A stretch of 55,854 nt of DNA from Actinomycetales bacterium (GTDB lineage: Bacteria > Actinomycetota > Actinomycetes > Actinomycetales > Microbacteriaceae), in contig JAATFB010000098.1 in the NCBI GenBank assembly GCA_015655415.1, positions 1 through 55,854 on the forward strand. The letters are read 5' to 3'. Shown here in pieces: positions 26,266-35,616 of the stretch; position 1 is the first letter of the stretch, and the number at the start of each line of letters is the position of its first letter. The notes beneath the pieces are model-generated. The model saw nothing but the letters and a program-made list of their open reading frames with translations, made no database searches and had not been told where the DNA came from. The translations under genes were made by a program, and so were the position numbers.

Positions 26266-27318
26266 TCACTCGTGCGGTGGAAGCTCGCCGGACGTGAGCG
26301 CGATGAGGCGTGAGACGGCCCTGAGATATTTCTTGCGGTATCCCCCCTGCAGCATCTCGGAGTCGAACACCTCGCTGAGCGGCACGCCTGTCGCGATGAT
26401 CGGAATCTCGGCGTCGTACACCCGATCCACGAACGCCACGAACCGCAACGCCTCCATCTGATCGTGCAGCTGCTCCACGTCGACGAGTCCTATCGTCTCG
26501 ACGCCCGAGATGAGCTTGACGTACTTCGACGGATGCACCGTGGCGAGGTGGTCGACGAGGTCGCGGAAGCGGTCGGCGGTGATCTTCTCACCTCGGGAGA
26601 CCATGGCGGAGACGATGCGGTCGAAGGTGTCAGGATCGACGACGACGGCCGATCCCGACATGTCGCGTCGCCGGTAGTCGAGGCCATCGATGCGCACCGT
26701 CTCGAAATGAGAGGAGAGCGACTGGATCTCGCGCAAAAAGTCGGACGCCGCGAACCGGCCCTCCCCCAATGCCTGCGGCGGCGTGTTCGAGGTGGCCGCG
26801 ATCCGAGTCCCGCCCGCCACGAGCGAGCCGAGCAGTCTGGTCATCATCATCGTGTCGCCCGGGTCGTCGAGCTCGAACTCGTCGATGCAGATCAGTCTCG
26901 AACCGCGCAGCAGGTCGATCGTCTGCTGAAACCCGAGCGCGCCGACCAGCGCCGTGTACTCGATGAACGTGCCGAAGTACTTCGGCCCGGGAGCCACGTG
27001 CCAGAGTGCCGCCAAGAGGTGGGTCTTGCCCACGCCGAAGCCGCCGTCGAGGTAGACGCCCGGCTTGTGATCTGGCTGTCTCTTGCGACGGCGGCTGAAG
27101 AAGCCGCCGGGCTGCGGCGGCTCCCAGACCTGGGCGAACGAGCGCAGTGTCTCCACGGCCTCCGCCTGCGACGGGAAGTCGCGATCGGGACGATACGACT
27201 CGAAGGTGGCGGTGCGGAACTGCGGCGGCGGCACCAGCTCCGCCACGATCTCGCGCCCCGTGATCGATGGCGTCACCTCTGTGAGTCGGGCGGCGGCAGG
27301 CAGCGCGTGCGCGGACAT
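26266..27318 (-). CDS. zapE: ZapE/AFG1-like ATPase
   Basis: A 350-residue P-loop ATPase of the AFG1/ZapE family, linked to Z-ring behaviour in bacteria. Walker A is GGFGVGKTHLLAALWH, Walker B RLICIDEFELDDPGD, then ATSNTPPQALGEGRF and the C-terminal RFVAFVDRVYDAEIPI with IATGVPLSEVF. The N-terminal FESYRPDRDFPSQAEAV is typical. ATG 27318. Divergent from sseA across 148 bp. Confidence 0.9.
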   Translation of the reverse strand: MSAHALPAAARLTEVTPSITGREIVAELVPPPQFRTATFESYRPDRDFPSQAEAVETLRSFAQVWEPPQPGGFFSRRRKRQPDHKPGVYLDGGFGVGKTHLLAALWHVAPGPKYFGTFIEYTALVGALGFQQTIDLLRGSRLICIDEFELDDPGDTMMMTRLLGSLVAGGTRIAATSNTPPQALGEGRFAASDFLREIQSLSSHFETVRIDGLDYRRRDMSGSAVVVDPDTFDRIVSAMVSRGEKITADRFRDLVDHLATVHPSKYVKLISGVETIGLVDVEQLHDQMEALRFVAFVDRVYDAEIPIIATGVPLSEVFDSEMLQGGYRKKYLRAVSRLIALTSGELPPHE

Positions 27319-27466
27319 CAGTTCCTTTGTGTCGAAGTCTTACAGGTCCCCTGCGTCGCAGGGCGGCGGTGCGTAAGTTCGCCGGAGGGGCAGCCGACAA
27401 GCCTAGCCCGCTGGGTCGCTGGGATTCGGCCACCGCCCTGCAGCAGCCACTCCTGAGGAGGACACC

Positions 27467-28369
27467 ATGGCCGTGGGAATCGACCCTTCCGCGAAGTTCG
27501 CCGAGTACGCGCACCCGGAGAGGCTGGTCAGCACGCAATGGCTCTCCGATCATCTAGGAGACGACGGACTCGCCGTGGTGGAGTCAGACGAGGATGTGCT
27601 GCTCTATGAGACGGGGCACATCCCGACCGCCGTGAAGATCGACTGGCACACCGACCTCAACGATCCGGTGTTGCGTGACTTCGTGTCGTCGCAGCGCTTC
27701 GCCGAGCTGCTGGGTGAGAAGGGCATCGCCCGCGACACCACCGTGGTGATCTACGGCGACAAGAACAACTGGTGGGCCGCGTACGCGCTGTGGGTATTCA
27801 CGCTCTTCGGGCACGAGGACGTGCGGCTCCTCGACGGCGGCAGGGACAAGTGGATCGCGGAGGGCCGCACGATCACCACGGAGGCGCCGCGCCCGGTCCC
27901 CGCGCAGTACCCCGTAGTACCCCGCGACGACAGCAGGATCAGGGCCTTCAAGGACGACGTGCTCGCGCACCTCGGGCGCGGACCGCTGATCGACGTGCGC
28001 TCGCCCGAGGAGTACAGCGGAGAGCGCACCGAGATCCCCGGCTATCCGACCGAGGGGGCATTGCGTTCCGGCCACATCCCGTCGGCGGCGTCGGTGCCGT
28101 GGGCGCGGGCGGCGGCCCCGGATGCCACGTTCAGGCCGCGCGCGGAGCTCGAGGCGATCTACAAGGGCGAGGCTGGCCTGAAGGACGGCGACGACGTGAT
28201 CGCCTACTGCCGCATCGGGGAGCGATCGAGCCATACCTGGTTCGTGCTCACGCATCTGCTCGGTTTCGAGAACGTGCGCAACTACGACGGTTCGTGGACC
28301 GAGTGGGGCAGCGCCGTGCGGGTCCCGATCGTCACCGGGTCCGAGCCGGGTGAGGCTCGCGCCGCCTGA
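27467..28369 (+). CDS. sseA: Thiosulfate/3-mercaptopyruvate sulfurtransferase (tandem rhodanese)
   Basis: A 300-residue two-domain rhodanese. The N-terminal domain ([27 protein letters not shown]) is non-catalytic, and the C-terminal domain has [28 protein letters not shown] and the active loop [13 protein letters not shown] with Cys248. The CRIGERSS loop is the actinobacterial CysA/SseA thiosulfate type. ATG 27467 has GAGGAC upstream. It precedes sufE by 52 bp, consistent with a joint role in sulfur transfer. Confidence 0.92.
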   Translation: MAVGIDPSAKFAEYAHPERLVSTQWLSDHLGDDGLAVVESDEDVLLYETGHIPTAVKIDWHTDLNDPVLRDFVSSQRFAELLGEKGIARDTTVVIYGDKNNWWAAYALWVFTLFGHEDVRLLDGGRDKWIAEGRTITTEAPRPVPAQYPVVPRDDSRIRAFKDDVLAHLGRGPLIDVRSPEEYSGERTEIPGYPTEGALRSGHIPSAASVPWARAAAPDATFRPRAELEAIYKGEAGLKDGDDVIAYCRIGERSSHTWFVLTHLLGFENVRNYDGSWTEWGSAVRVPIVTGSEPGEARAA

Positions 28370-28421
28370 CGCAGCGGCACGGCGCCTCACGTCCGGCCGC
28401 GCGTGCGAGGATGGTTCCCTG

Positions 28422-28862
28422 ATGACGCCTTCAGCGCTCCCAGCCGTCCTGCAGGAGATCAAGGACGAGTTCCTCGCGCTCGATCTGCCGGACCGGCTGC
28501 AGCTTCTGCTGGAGTTCTCCAACGAGCTCCCGGAGCTGCCCGAGCGGTACCGCGATCATCCCGATCTCCTCGAGCGGGTCGTGGAGTGCCAGTCGCCGGT
28601 GTTCATCTTCGCCGAGGTCGACGAGAACGACGTCGTCCATCTGCATGCGACGGCGCCCCGGGAATCGCCGACCACACGCGGCTTCGCGTCGATCGTGGTG
28701 CAGGGGCTGACGGGCCTAACGGCCGACGAGGTGCTCGCCGTGCCCGACGACTACCCGCAGGAGCTCGGGCTGGCTCAGGCGGTGTCACCGCTTCGGGTCC
28801 GGGGCATGACGGCGCTCCTGGGGCGCGCGAAGCACCAGGTCACCGTGAAGCGTCGTCGGTGA
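28422..28862 (+). CDS. sufE: SufE-like sulfur acceptor
   Basis: A 146-residue SufE-family protein. Cys56 in VVECQSPVFIFAEV corresponds to the sulfur-accepting Cys, and RLQLLLEFSNELPELPER and LRVRGMTALLGRAKHQV fit the family. It probably accepts sulfane sulfur for Fe-S cluster building, either from a cysteine desulfurase or, given the neighbour, from the SseA rhodanese. The 3' end overlaps the convergent hydrolase gene by 23 bp. Confidence 0.88.
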   Translation: MTPSALPAVLQEIKDEFLALDLPDRLQLLLEFSNELPELPERYRDHPDLLERVVECQSPVFIFAEVDENDVVHLHATAPRESPTTRGFASIVVQGLTGLTADEVLAVPDDYPQELGLAQAVSPLRVRGMTALLGRAKHQVTVKRRR

Positions 28863-30054
28863 GCTGCGACGGCGAGTCGTCCCGAGCCGTCGCATCGAGT
28901 GCGTCGAGCCAGTCTGCGATCGCCGACGTCCATCGCTCGCGGTCGTAGTTCCACAGCTTCGTATGCTTGGCATGGGCGAAGGGCACCGGGGTCACGATGT
29001 CGGGACGCGCGTCGGCCAGGCGGTGCGACGCCTCGGCGGGAACGTATCCGTCGTCGTCGCTGTACATGAGGAGCACGGGAACGGAGAGCTCATGCGCCCG
29101 GGCGGCGAGGTCGAGGGCGGCGAAGCCCACCGGCGTCTCCTTGCCCACAAGACCGGTGCCCCAGGCGGAGTCGAGCAGAACGAGCGCGCCCCGGGCGACC
29201 GGGTCGGGCAGCCGCAACAGGTCGGCCTGGTAGTCGAGCGTCTCGACCCAGTCGATGACGGGCGAATCCAGCACGACGCCGGTGACGCTGTCCGCGCGGG
29301 GAGAGCGCAGCGCGGTCTGCAGCACGATGGCCCCGCCCATCGACCAGCCGAACAGCACGATGCGGCGCGCCCCATGATCCAGTGCATACGCGAGAGCGGC
29401 GTCCACGTCTCGCCATTCCGTCGCTCCCAGGCCGTAGCGTCCGTCGGCGCTTCGCGGGGCATCCCCGTCGTTTCGATAGCTGATCGCCAGACTCGTGTAG
29501 CCCTTCTCGTGGAACGCCGGGATCGCGCGCAACGTCTCCTGCCGTCGCACCCCGCGGCCGTGCACGTGGATCGCCCACCGGTCCGTCGAGGCGGAAGCAG
29601 GGAAGAGCCAGGCGGGGGCCGTTCCGCCGTCCACCGGGATGTCGACGCTGCGCACCGGGAGGCCGAGCTCCTCCGGCTCGGTGAAGTACCAGCCGCTGAG
29701 GCGTCCATGCCGTGCGGCGCGCACGTCACCCCACGCCACCCTCTCCAGCTCACGGGTGACTGTTCCATCGTCGTCGAGACGGATGACGTCGCCGAGTCGG
29801 GCGTATCCGCGATCGTCCGAGAACCACAGGCCGTACTCGCCGGGGACGCGAAGGGCGTCGGCGGTTCCGGCGAGGGTGATGGCGGAGAGGTCGGGGGCGA
29901 CGGAACGGATGTGCACATCCTGCTTCCTGTGCCTCGGCGGCGTGACGACGGCCCTCGCCACGGCGGTCGCGGTGGCGAGGTAGGCCGCAGCGATGACGAC
30001 ACCGGCGCCGGCGAGCGCCGCGATCGGAATGAGGACCCTGCCCAGCCGACGCAC
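28840..30054 (-). CDS. Membrane-anchored alpha/beta hydrolase
   Basis: A 404-residue protein: one N-terminal helix (LGRVLIPIAALAGAGVVIAA), a beta-rich region, then an alpha/beta hydrolase fold with nucleophile elbow FGWSMGGAI, oxyanion-side HVHGRGVRRQET, Asp in LLMYSDDDGYVP and His in FAHAKHTKLWN. It looks like a peptidase/esterase of the BAAT or DUF1100 kind; the substrate is unknown. I chose GTG 30054 since GGAGGGGAG lies just upstream; the frame extends to 30144 but would overlap the divergent gene. Confidence 0.8.
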   Translation of the reverse strand: MRRLGRVLIPIAALAGAGVVIAAAYLATATAVARAVVTPPRHRKQDVHIRSVAPDLSAITLAGTADALRVPGEYGLWFSDDRGYARLGDVIRLDDDGTVTRELERVAWGDVRAARHGRLSGWYFTEPEELGLPVRSVDIPVDGGTAPAWLFPASASTDRWAIHVHGRGVRRQETLRAIPAFHEKGYTSLAISYRNDGDAPRSADGRYGLGATEWRDVDAALAYALDHGARRIVLFGWSMGGAIVLQTALRSPRADSVTGVVLDSPVIDWVETLDYQADLLRLPDPVARGALVLLDSAWGTGLVGKETPVGFAALDLAARAHELSVPVLLMYSDDDGYVPAEASHRLADARPDIVTPVPFAHAKHTKLWNYDRERWTSAIADWLDALDATARDDSPSQLTDDASR

Positions 30055-30125
30055 ACCGCTCCCCTCCGACGCGAGGGCGCGCCACGGACGCGGCGTGCCT
30101 TCGGTGAACTCCCGAGGCGAAACTC

Positions 30126-30131
30126 TAGTCT
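30126..30131 (+). promoter_or_regulatory. -10 element giving a leaderless DUF3000 transcript
   Basis: TAGTCT ends 6 bases before GTG 30138, the spacing expected when transcription starts at or next to the start codon. No Shine-Dalgarno sequence is present. Confidence 0.45.
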
Positions 30132-30137
30132 GCCAAG

Positions 30138-30734
30138 GTGTCACCTACACCCGAGGCTCCCGGGCTGCCCGCGGAGTTCAGCGTTGCCGCAGACTCGGTC
30201 AGAAGCTTCGCAGGCCGTCAGGAGCTGATCGTCGAGGAGATTCCCGCGCCGACGGGTCTCGCTCCGTTCGCGGTCGCCCTGTCCGCCGATGTCGCGCCGG
30301 CACGTCATGGCCGGGACTCCGAGCTGGGAACCGGGCGGTTCGTGCTGCTGTACGACCCGTCGACGCCCGAGGAATGGGGCGGCCCGTTTCGCGTGGTGTG
30401 CTTCGCCCAGGCTCCCCTGGAGACCGACATCGGGCTCGACCCGTTCCTCGCCGACGTCACCTGGTCATGGCTGGTGGACGCCCTCGATCAGCGCGGCGCC
30501 GAGTACACGGCGGCGTCCGGAACGGCCACGAAGGTGATCTCCACCGGCTTCGGCGAACTGGCGCGACAGGGCGACGGCGCGCAGATCGAGCTGCGCGCCT
30601 CCTGGACCCCAGCCGGATTTGACCTGGGGGCGCACGCGCAGGCGTGGGGCGACCTTCTCTGCATGCTGGCGGGCATCCCGCCGTTGCCGGACGGCGTCCG
30701 GCTTCTCTCCCAGCGGAGAGCACCGCGTGACTGA
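30138..30734 (+). CDS. DUF3000 family protein
   Basis: A 198-residue soluble protein matching DUF3000, which in actinobacteria nearly always precedes a RNase D gene. Recognisable pieces are PAEFSVAADSVRSF, EEIPAPTGLAPFAVALSADV and LGTGRFVLLYDPSTPEEWGGPFRVVCFA-like text split by short variable parts; the C-terminus ends LLCMLAGIPPLPDGVRLLS. Function unknown. It overlaps rnd by 8 bp. Confidence 0.88.
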   Translation: MSPTPEAPGLPAEFSVAADSVRSFAGRQELIVEEIPAPTGLAPFAVALSADVAPARHGRDSELGTGRFVLLYDPSTPEEWGGPFRVVCFAQAPLETDIGLDPFLADVTWSWLVDALDQRGAEYTAASGTATKVISTGFGELARQGDGAQIELRASWTPAGFDLGAHAQAWGDLLCMLAGIPPLPDGVRLLSQRRAPRD

Positions 30735-31923
30735 GTACGCGGTCATCGACACCATCCCGGATTACGAGCGGGCCGTGGAGGCGCTTCGATCGGGCACTGG
30801 CCCGGTCGGCGTCGACGCCGAGCGCGCGTCGGGCTTCCGCTATTCGCAGCGGGCGTACCTGATCCAGATGTTCCGTCGTGACGCCGGGGTGTTCCTCTTC
30901 GATCCCCCCGCCATCGGCGACTTCTCGCAGCTACAGGGCGCCATCGGCGATGTCCCCTGGATCCTGCACGCCGCCAGTCAGGACCTGGCCTGTCTGCGCG
31001 AGATCGGGCTCAACCCGCCGTCCCTCTTCGACACGGAGCTCGGGGCCAGGCTCCTCGGGTTCCCGCGCGTCGGCTTGGGGACGATCGTGGAGGAACTGCT
31101 CGGCGTGCACCTCGCCAAGGAGCACTCGGCCGCCGACTGGTCCACTCGCCCCCTTCCCCAGTCGTGGCTCACGTATGCCGCGCTCGACGTCGAGCTGCTG
31201 GTGGATCTCATGGAGGCGGAACAGCGGCTGCTGGAGGCCGCGCACAAGGAGGAGATCGCCGTTCAGGAGTTCTCGTTCGAGCTCACGCGCGCACCGAAGC
31301 CGGCGAAGGCGGAGCCGTGGCGGCGTCTGAGCGGTGTGCACTCCATCAGGGGCCTGCGCAACCTGGCCGTCGCGAGGGAGCTCTGGCTGGCACGGGATGA
31401 CCTGGCACGCGACAAGGACATCGCCCCCGGGCGCCTCCTGCCGGATGCCGCGATCGTCGCGGTCGCGCGGGCCATGCCGGCCAGCAAGCGTGAGCTGTCG
31501 GCGCTGCGCGACTTCACCGGCAGGGCGAGTCGCACCGAGCTCGACCGCTGGTGGGAGGCCGTGTCCCGTGCGCGCGAGACGGATGACCTGCCTGTCCTGC
31601 GTCCGGCGGGTGAGAGCATCCCGCCGCCTCGGGCCTGGGCGGAGCGCAACCCGCAGGCCAATGCGCGGCTCCGGGCGGCGCGCGCCGTGCTGACCGTCGA
31701 GGCGCAGAGGCTAGAGCTGCCCGTCGAGAACCTCCTCGCGCCCGACACGCTGAGACGACTGGCGTGGTCGCCGCCGGAGCCCCTCGACCCGGCGACGGTC
31801 GCCGCCGCCATGCGAGACGCCGAGGCGCGCCCCTGGCAGGTGGCCGCCACCGCGGAAAAGGTCGTGACGGCCTTTGTGGAAGCAGACCAATCCGCCGCGG
31901 AGCCCGTCGAATCGGCTTCGTAG
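30727..31923 (+). CDS. rnd: Ribonuclease D-like 3'-5' exonuclease
   Basis: A 398-residue DEDD exonuclease with one HRDC domain. Catalytic acids are visible in VGVDAERASGF (Asp, Glu), LHAASQDLACL (Asp) and LPQSWLTYAALDVELLVDL (Tyr, Asp). The HRDC domain begins near residue 205 (ELWLARDDLARDKDIAPGRLL). Likely acts on tRNA or other stable RNA 3' ends. Starts at GTG 30727 inside the DUF3000 gene end. Confidence 0.92.
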   Translation: MTEYAVIDTIPDYERAVEALRSGTGPVGVDAERASGFRYSQRAYLIQMFRRDAGVFLFDPPAIGDFSQLQGAIGDVPWILHAASQDLACLREIGLNPPSLFDTELGARLLGFPRVGLGTIVEELLGVHLAKEHSAADWSTRPLPQSWLTYAALDVELLVDLMEAEQRLLEAAHKEEIAVQEFSFELTRAPKPAKAEPWRRLSGVHSIRGLRNLAVARELWLARDDLARDKDIAPGRLLPDAAIVAVARAMPASKRELSALRDFTGRASRTELDRWWEAVSRARETDDLPVLRPAGESIPPPRAWAERNPQANARLRAARAVLTVEAQRLELPVENLLAPDTLRRLAWSPPEPLDPATVAAAMRDAEARPWQVAATAEKVVTAFVEADQSAAEPVESAS

Positions 31924-31996
31924 GTTCGCGCAACCGATTCCTCCGCTTCCGACCCGCTTCCTAGGATCGTCAGCAGATCTGACCATGGGAGGCAAA

Positions 31997-33196
31997 GTGG
32001 CCGAGAGAGCTGACGTTCTGTTCGTCGACGGGGTGCGAACCCCGTTCGGACGTGCGGGTGAGAAGGGGATCTACTGGAACACCCGGGCGGACGATCTGGC
32101 CGTGAAGGCCATCGTCGGGCTGCTCGAGCGCAATCCCGGCCTGCCCAAGGAGCGAGTGGACGACGTGGCGATCGCTGCGACCACCCAGCAGGGCGACCAG
32201 GGCCTCACTCTGGGGCGCACAGCGGCGATTCTCGCGGGTCTGCCGGTCACGGTGCCGGGCTTTGCCATCGATCGCATGTGTGCGGGTGCGATGACCGCGG
32301 TCACCACCACGGGATCCGGGATCGCGTTCGGTCAGTACGAGGTGGTGATCGCGGGCGGAGTTGAGCACATGGGCCACCATCCGATGGGCCAGGGAGTCGA
32401 CCCGAACCCGCGGTTCGTGGCCGAGCGGCTCGTGGATCCCGCCGCCCTGAACATGGGGAACACGGCGGAGCGACTGCACGATCGCTTCCCCAGCCTCACG
32501 AAGGAGCGTTCCGACCGATTCGGCATGCGCAGCCAGCAGAAGGTGGCGGCGGCTTATGCGGCCGGGCACATCCAGGCCGACCTCGTCCCGGTGTCGTACC
32601 GCACGGAGGAGGGCTGGGGTCTGGCAACCGAGGACCAGGGCATGCGTCCCGACACCACGATGGAGGGCCTCGCGGCTCTGAAGACGCCGTTCCGACCGCA
32701 TGGACGGGTGACCGCCGGCAATGCCTCTCCCCTCACCGACGGCGCCACGGCCTCGCTCCTGACCTCGGCTCGAGCCGCGAAGGAATACGGACTGCGCCCC
32801 AAGATGAGGATGGTGTCGTTCGGATTCGCCGGGGTCGAACCCGAGGTGATGGGCATCGGCCCCATCCCGTCCACGGAACGCGCCCTGAGGAACGCGGGCC
32901 TGTCGATCGAGGACATCGGCCTGTTCGAGCTAAACGAGGCCTTCGCCGTGCAGGTGCTGAGCTTTCTCGACCACTTCGGCATCGACGACGACGATCCCCG
33001 TGTCAATCCGTGGGGCGGTGCGATCGCGATCGGCCACCCGCTGGCGGCGAGCGGTGTGCGCCTCATGACCCAGCTGGCCCGCGAGTTCGAGCAGCATCCC
33101 GAGGTGCGGTACGGCCTCACCGCCATGTGCGTGGGCCTCGGCCAGGGCGGATCGGTGATCTGGGAGAACCCGCACCACGCGAAGTACGGAAAGTGA
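31997..33196 (+). CDS. fadA: Acetyl-CoA acyltransferase (thiolase)
   Basis: A 399-residue thiolase for the last step of fatty-acid beta-oxidation. Cys95 in IDRMCAGAMTAV is the acyl-enzyme nucleophile, and the C-terminal NEAFAVQ, GGAIAIGHPLAASGVR (His) and MCVGLGQGGS (second Cys) are intact. GTG 31997 has GGGAGG 4 bases upstream; ATG 31985 overlaps that ribosome site. Coupled to fadB by a GTGA overlap. Confidence 0.94.
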   Translation: MAERADVLFVDGVRTPFGRAGEKGIYWNTRADDLAVKAIVGLLERNPGLPKERVDDVAIAATTQQGDQGLTLGRTAAILAGLPVTVPGFAIDRMCAGAMTAVTTTGSGIAFGQYEVVIAGGVEHMGHHPMGQGVDPNPRFVAERLVDPAALNMGNTAERLHDRFPSLTKERSDRFGMRSQQKVAAAYAAGHIQADLVPVSYRTEEGWGLATEDQGMRPDTTMEGLAALKTPFRPHGRVTAGNASPLTDGATASLLTSARAAKEYGLRPKMRMVSFGFAGVEPEVMGIGPIPSTERALRNAGLSIEDIGLFELNEAFAVQVLSFLDHFGIDDDDPRVNPWGGAIAIGHPLAASGVRLMTQLAREFEQHPEVRYGLTAMCVGLGQGGSVIWENPHHAKYGK

Positions 33197-35352
33197 GCAC
33201 CGCCGTGACCGACTACTCGAACATCGACTTCTCCGATCTCCTGGCATTCGCCGACGACGAGGTGGTCACGCACAGCTACGTGCGCGACGTGCCGTTGGCC
33301 TCGGGCAAGACGCTGGCTCTGGTGACCCTCGACAACGGACGAGATCACACGCGTCCGAACACCTTCGGACCGGTCGGTCTGCTGGAGCTGGGCAGGACGT
33401 ACGACGAGTTGACCGCCCGGGCCGCGAACGGCGAGATCCATGCGGTGGCCACGACCGGAAAGCCGTTCATCCTGGCGGCCGGCGCCGACCTGTCCAAGGT
33501 GGCTGAGGTCCCCAGTCGAGCGATCGCGAAGAAGCTGGCACAGCTGGGACACTTCGTTCTCAGCAAGCAGGCCCGCTTCGGCGTGCCGAGCTTCGTGTTC
33601 ATCAATGGGCTGGCGCTCGGCGGAGGGCTTGAGCTGCCGCTGAACGCCGACTACCGCACCATCGACTCCTCCGCGGCGGCCATCGGGCTCCCCGAGGTGT
33701 TCCTCGGGCTTGTGCCGGGGTGGGGCGGCACGTTCCTGCTTCCCAACCTGATCGGCATCGAGAACGCGCTCAGGGTGGTGATCGAGAACCCGCTCAAGCA
33801 GAACCGGATGCTCAAGGCGCGGGACGCCTTCGAGCTCGGGATAGCGGACCGCATCTTCTCGCCCGTGAACTTCCTCGAGAACTCGATCCGTTTCGTGGAC
33901 GGTGTTCTCACGGGCTCCGAGAAGGTCGAGCGCAAGAACGCGCCCGGCAGGCTCGAGCGGATGGCGAAGTGGGACATCGCGATCAAGATCGCGCGTGACT
34001 CGGTCGCCGCCCGGCTCGGGACGGTGCCGTTGTCGCCGTTCCGGGCACTCGACCTGTTGAAGTCCGCCAAGAGCGGCGACAAGGAGGCTGGCTTCGCCCT
34101 GGAGGACGATGCGCTCGCCGACCTGATCGCAGGCGACCAGCTGCAGGCATCCATCTACGCGTTCAACCTCGTGCAGAAACGAGCGAAGCGGCCGGCGGGC
34201 GCGCCGGAGAAGGATCTGGCGAAACAGGTCACGAAGGTCGGCGTCCTCGGTGCCGGGTACATGGCGAGCCAGCTCGCGCTGCTCTTCCTCCGCCGGCTCC
34301 AGGTGCCGGTCGTCATCACCGACATCGACCAGGCCCGCGTCGACAAGGGTGTCGGGTACATCATCGAGGAGATCGGCAAGCTTGCGGAGAGGGGACGCAT
34401 CTCCCCCGACGAGTCGAACCGGCTTCGGGCGCTCATTCACGGCACCACCGACAAGGGTGAGTTCGCCGACTGCGACTGGGTCATCGAAGCCGTGTTCGAG
34501 GAGCTCGGGGTCAAACAGGACGTGTTCGCCGAGATCGAGGGCATCGTCTCGCCCGACGCGGTGCTCGCGACGAACACGTCGAGCCTGTCGGTGGACAAGA
34601 TCGGCGCGAAGCTCGCCCACCCCGAGCGCCTCGTCGGCTTCCACTTCTTCACGCCGGTCGCGGTGATGCCGTTGATCGAGGTCGTCCGGGCGCCGAAGAC
34701 GGACGAGGCGACGCTGTCCACCGCCATGGTGACCGCAGCCCAGCTCAAGAAGAACGCGGTCATCACCGCCGACACACCGGGCTTCGTCGTCAACCGCGTG
34801 CTGGCGAAGCTGCTCGGCGAGGCGATGTGTGCGGTCGACCAGGGCACACCGTTCGAGACGGTCGACAAGGCGATCGCCCCCCTCGGTCTGCCGATGGCGC
34901 CCTCGGCGCTGCTCGACCTGGTCGGCCTCACTGTGGCGGCCCATGTGCTCGACACGCATCACGAGGCGTTCCCCGACCGGTTCTACCGGAGCGAGAACCT
35001 GCACCGTCTCGCCGATCACGGAAGGCTGCTGGAGAAGGACGGCAAGGGCAACGTGAAGGGCTTCGACAAGGGGGCCCTGAAGGTGCTCACGGTCGGCAAG
35101 AGCCCCCTGACCGAGGATCAGATCCTCACCCGGGTGCAGGACGGCCTCGCGGACGAGATCCACCGCATGCTCGTCGACGACCATGTGGTCGCCGCGGCGG
35201 AGGACATCGACCTGTGCATGATCCTCGGAGCCGGATTCCCGTTCCACATGGGTGGCGTCACGCCGTATCTGGATCGCGTCGGGGCCAGCGAACGCGTGTT
35301 CGGCGACACGTTCCACCATCCCGCCATCAGGGGCGTCGCCACCGCGGGTTGA
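33193..35352 (+). CDS. fadB: Multifunctional enoyl-CoA hydratase/3-hydroxyacyl-CoA dehydrogenase
   Basis: A 719-residue FadB-like enzyme. N-terminal crotonase domain: GKPFILAAGADL oxyanion loop, FINGLALGGGLELPL and IGLPEVFLGLVPGWGG with a catalytic Glu. NAD-binding domain: VGVLGAGYMASQLALLF, then VIEAVFEELGVK, NTSSLSV, GFHFFTPVAVMPLIEVV with the catalytic His and PGFVVNRVL. It works with FadA. The stop TGA sits inside a partial copy of the GGTTGAGC repeat that begins here. Confidence 0.93.
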   Translation: MSTAVTDYSNIDFSDLLAFADDEVVTHSYVRDVPLASGKTLALVTLDNGRDHTRPNTFGPVGLLELGRTYDELTARAANGEIHAVATTGKPFILAAGADLSKVAEVPSRAIAKKLAQLGHFVLSKQARFGVPSFVFINGLALGGGLELPLNADYRTIDSSAAAIGLPEVFLGLVPGWGGTFLLPNLIGIENALRVVIENPLKQNRMLKARDAFELGIADRIFSPVNFLENSIRFVDGVLTGSEKVERKNAPGRLERMAKWDIAIKIARDSVAARLGTVPLSPFRALDLLKSAKSGDKEAGFALEDDALADLIAGDQLQASIYAFNLVQKRAKRPAGAPEKDLAKQVTKVGVLGAGYMASQLALLFLRRLQVPVVITDIDQARVDKGVGYIIEEIGKLAERGRISPDESNRLRALIHGTTDKGEFADCDWVIEAVFEELGVKQDVFAEIEGIVSPDAVLATNTSSLSVDKIGAKLAHPERLVGFHFFTPVAVMPLIEVVRAPKTDEATLSTAMVTAAQLKKNAVITADTPGFVVNRVLAKLLGEAMCAVDQGTPFETVDKAIAPLGLPMAPSALLDLVGLTVAAHVLDTHHEAFPDRFYRSENLHRLADHGRLLEKDGKGNVKGFDKGALKVLTVGKSPLTEDQILTRVQDGLADEIHRMLVDDHVVAAAEDIDLCMILGAGFPFHMGGVTPYLDRVGASERVFGDTFHHPAIRGVATAG

Positions 35353-35610
35353 GCCCCACCGCGGGTTGAGCTTGTCGAAACCCAGGAGCATACAGGCGGT
35401 TTCGACAAGCTCAACCCGCGGTTTTGAGTGACGGTCTCGACAAGCTCAACCGGCGGTCTCGGCAGATGGTTTCGACAGGCGGTTTCGACCAGCTCAACCG
35501 GCGGTCTCGGCAGGCGGTTTCGACAAGCTCAACCCGCGGTCTCGGCAGGCGGTTTCGACCAGCTCAACCGGCGGTTTCGACAGATGGTTTCGACAGGCGG
35601 TTTCGACCTG
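35344..35610. repeat. Cluster of GGTTTCGACAAGCTCAACC-type repeats
   Basis: Full 19-mers occur at 35398-35416, 35433-35451, 35481-35499, 35516-35534 and 35551-35569 (plus orientation), and one at 35364-35382 (minus orientation). Variants have GGTCTC for GGTTTC or CCAGC for CAAGC. Truncated copies lie at 35344-35355 and after 35574. The last three full copies are exactly 35 bp apart. The cluster fills the whole space between convergent fadB and dxs and contains no gene. Confidence 0.95.
35361..35419. terminator. Large perfect hairpin between fadB and dxs
   Basis: Positions 35361-35382 and 35398-35419 are a perfect 22-bp inverted repeat with a 15-base loop, formed by one inverted and one direct copy of the repeat. 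It starts 8 bp after the fadB stop and is well placed to end transcription from both sides. Confidence 0.7.
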
Positions 35611-35616
35611 CGGGGG

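Noticed and set aside
30055-30144. N-terminal extension of the alpha/beta hydrolase
   Set aside because: It would overlap the DUF3000 start and lacks a ribosome site, whereas GTG 30054 has GGAGGGGAG just before it.
32554-35391. Very long minus-strand ORF opposite fadA-fadB (945 codons)
   Set aside because: Antisense shadow produced by high GC in the third codon position; its translation is Arg/Gly/Asp/His rich and has no domains, while the plus strand encodes clear FadA and FadB.
35344-35610. Possible CRISPR array
   Set aside because: The regularly spaced repeats have spacers that are themselves repeats of one another, with mixed orientation and no cas genes; it is a dispersed intergenic repeat cluster.
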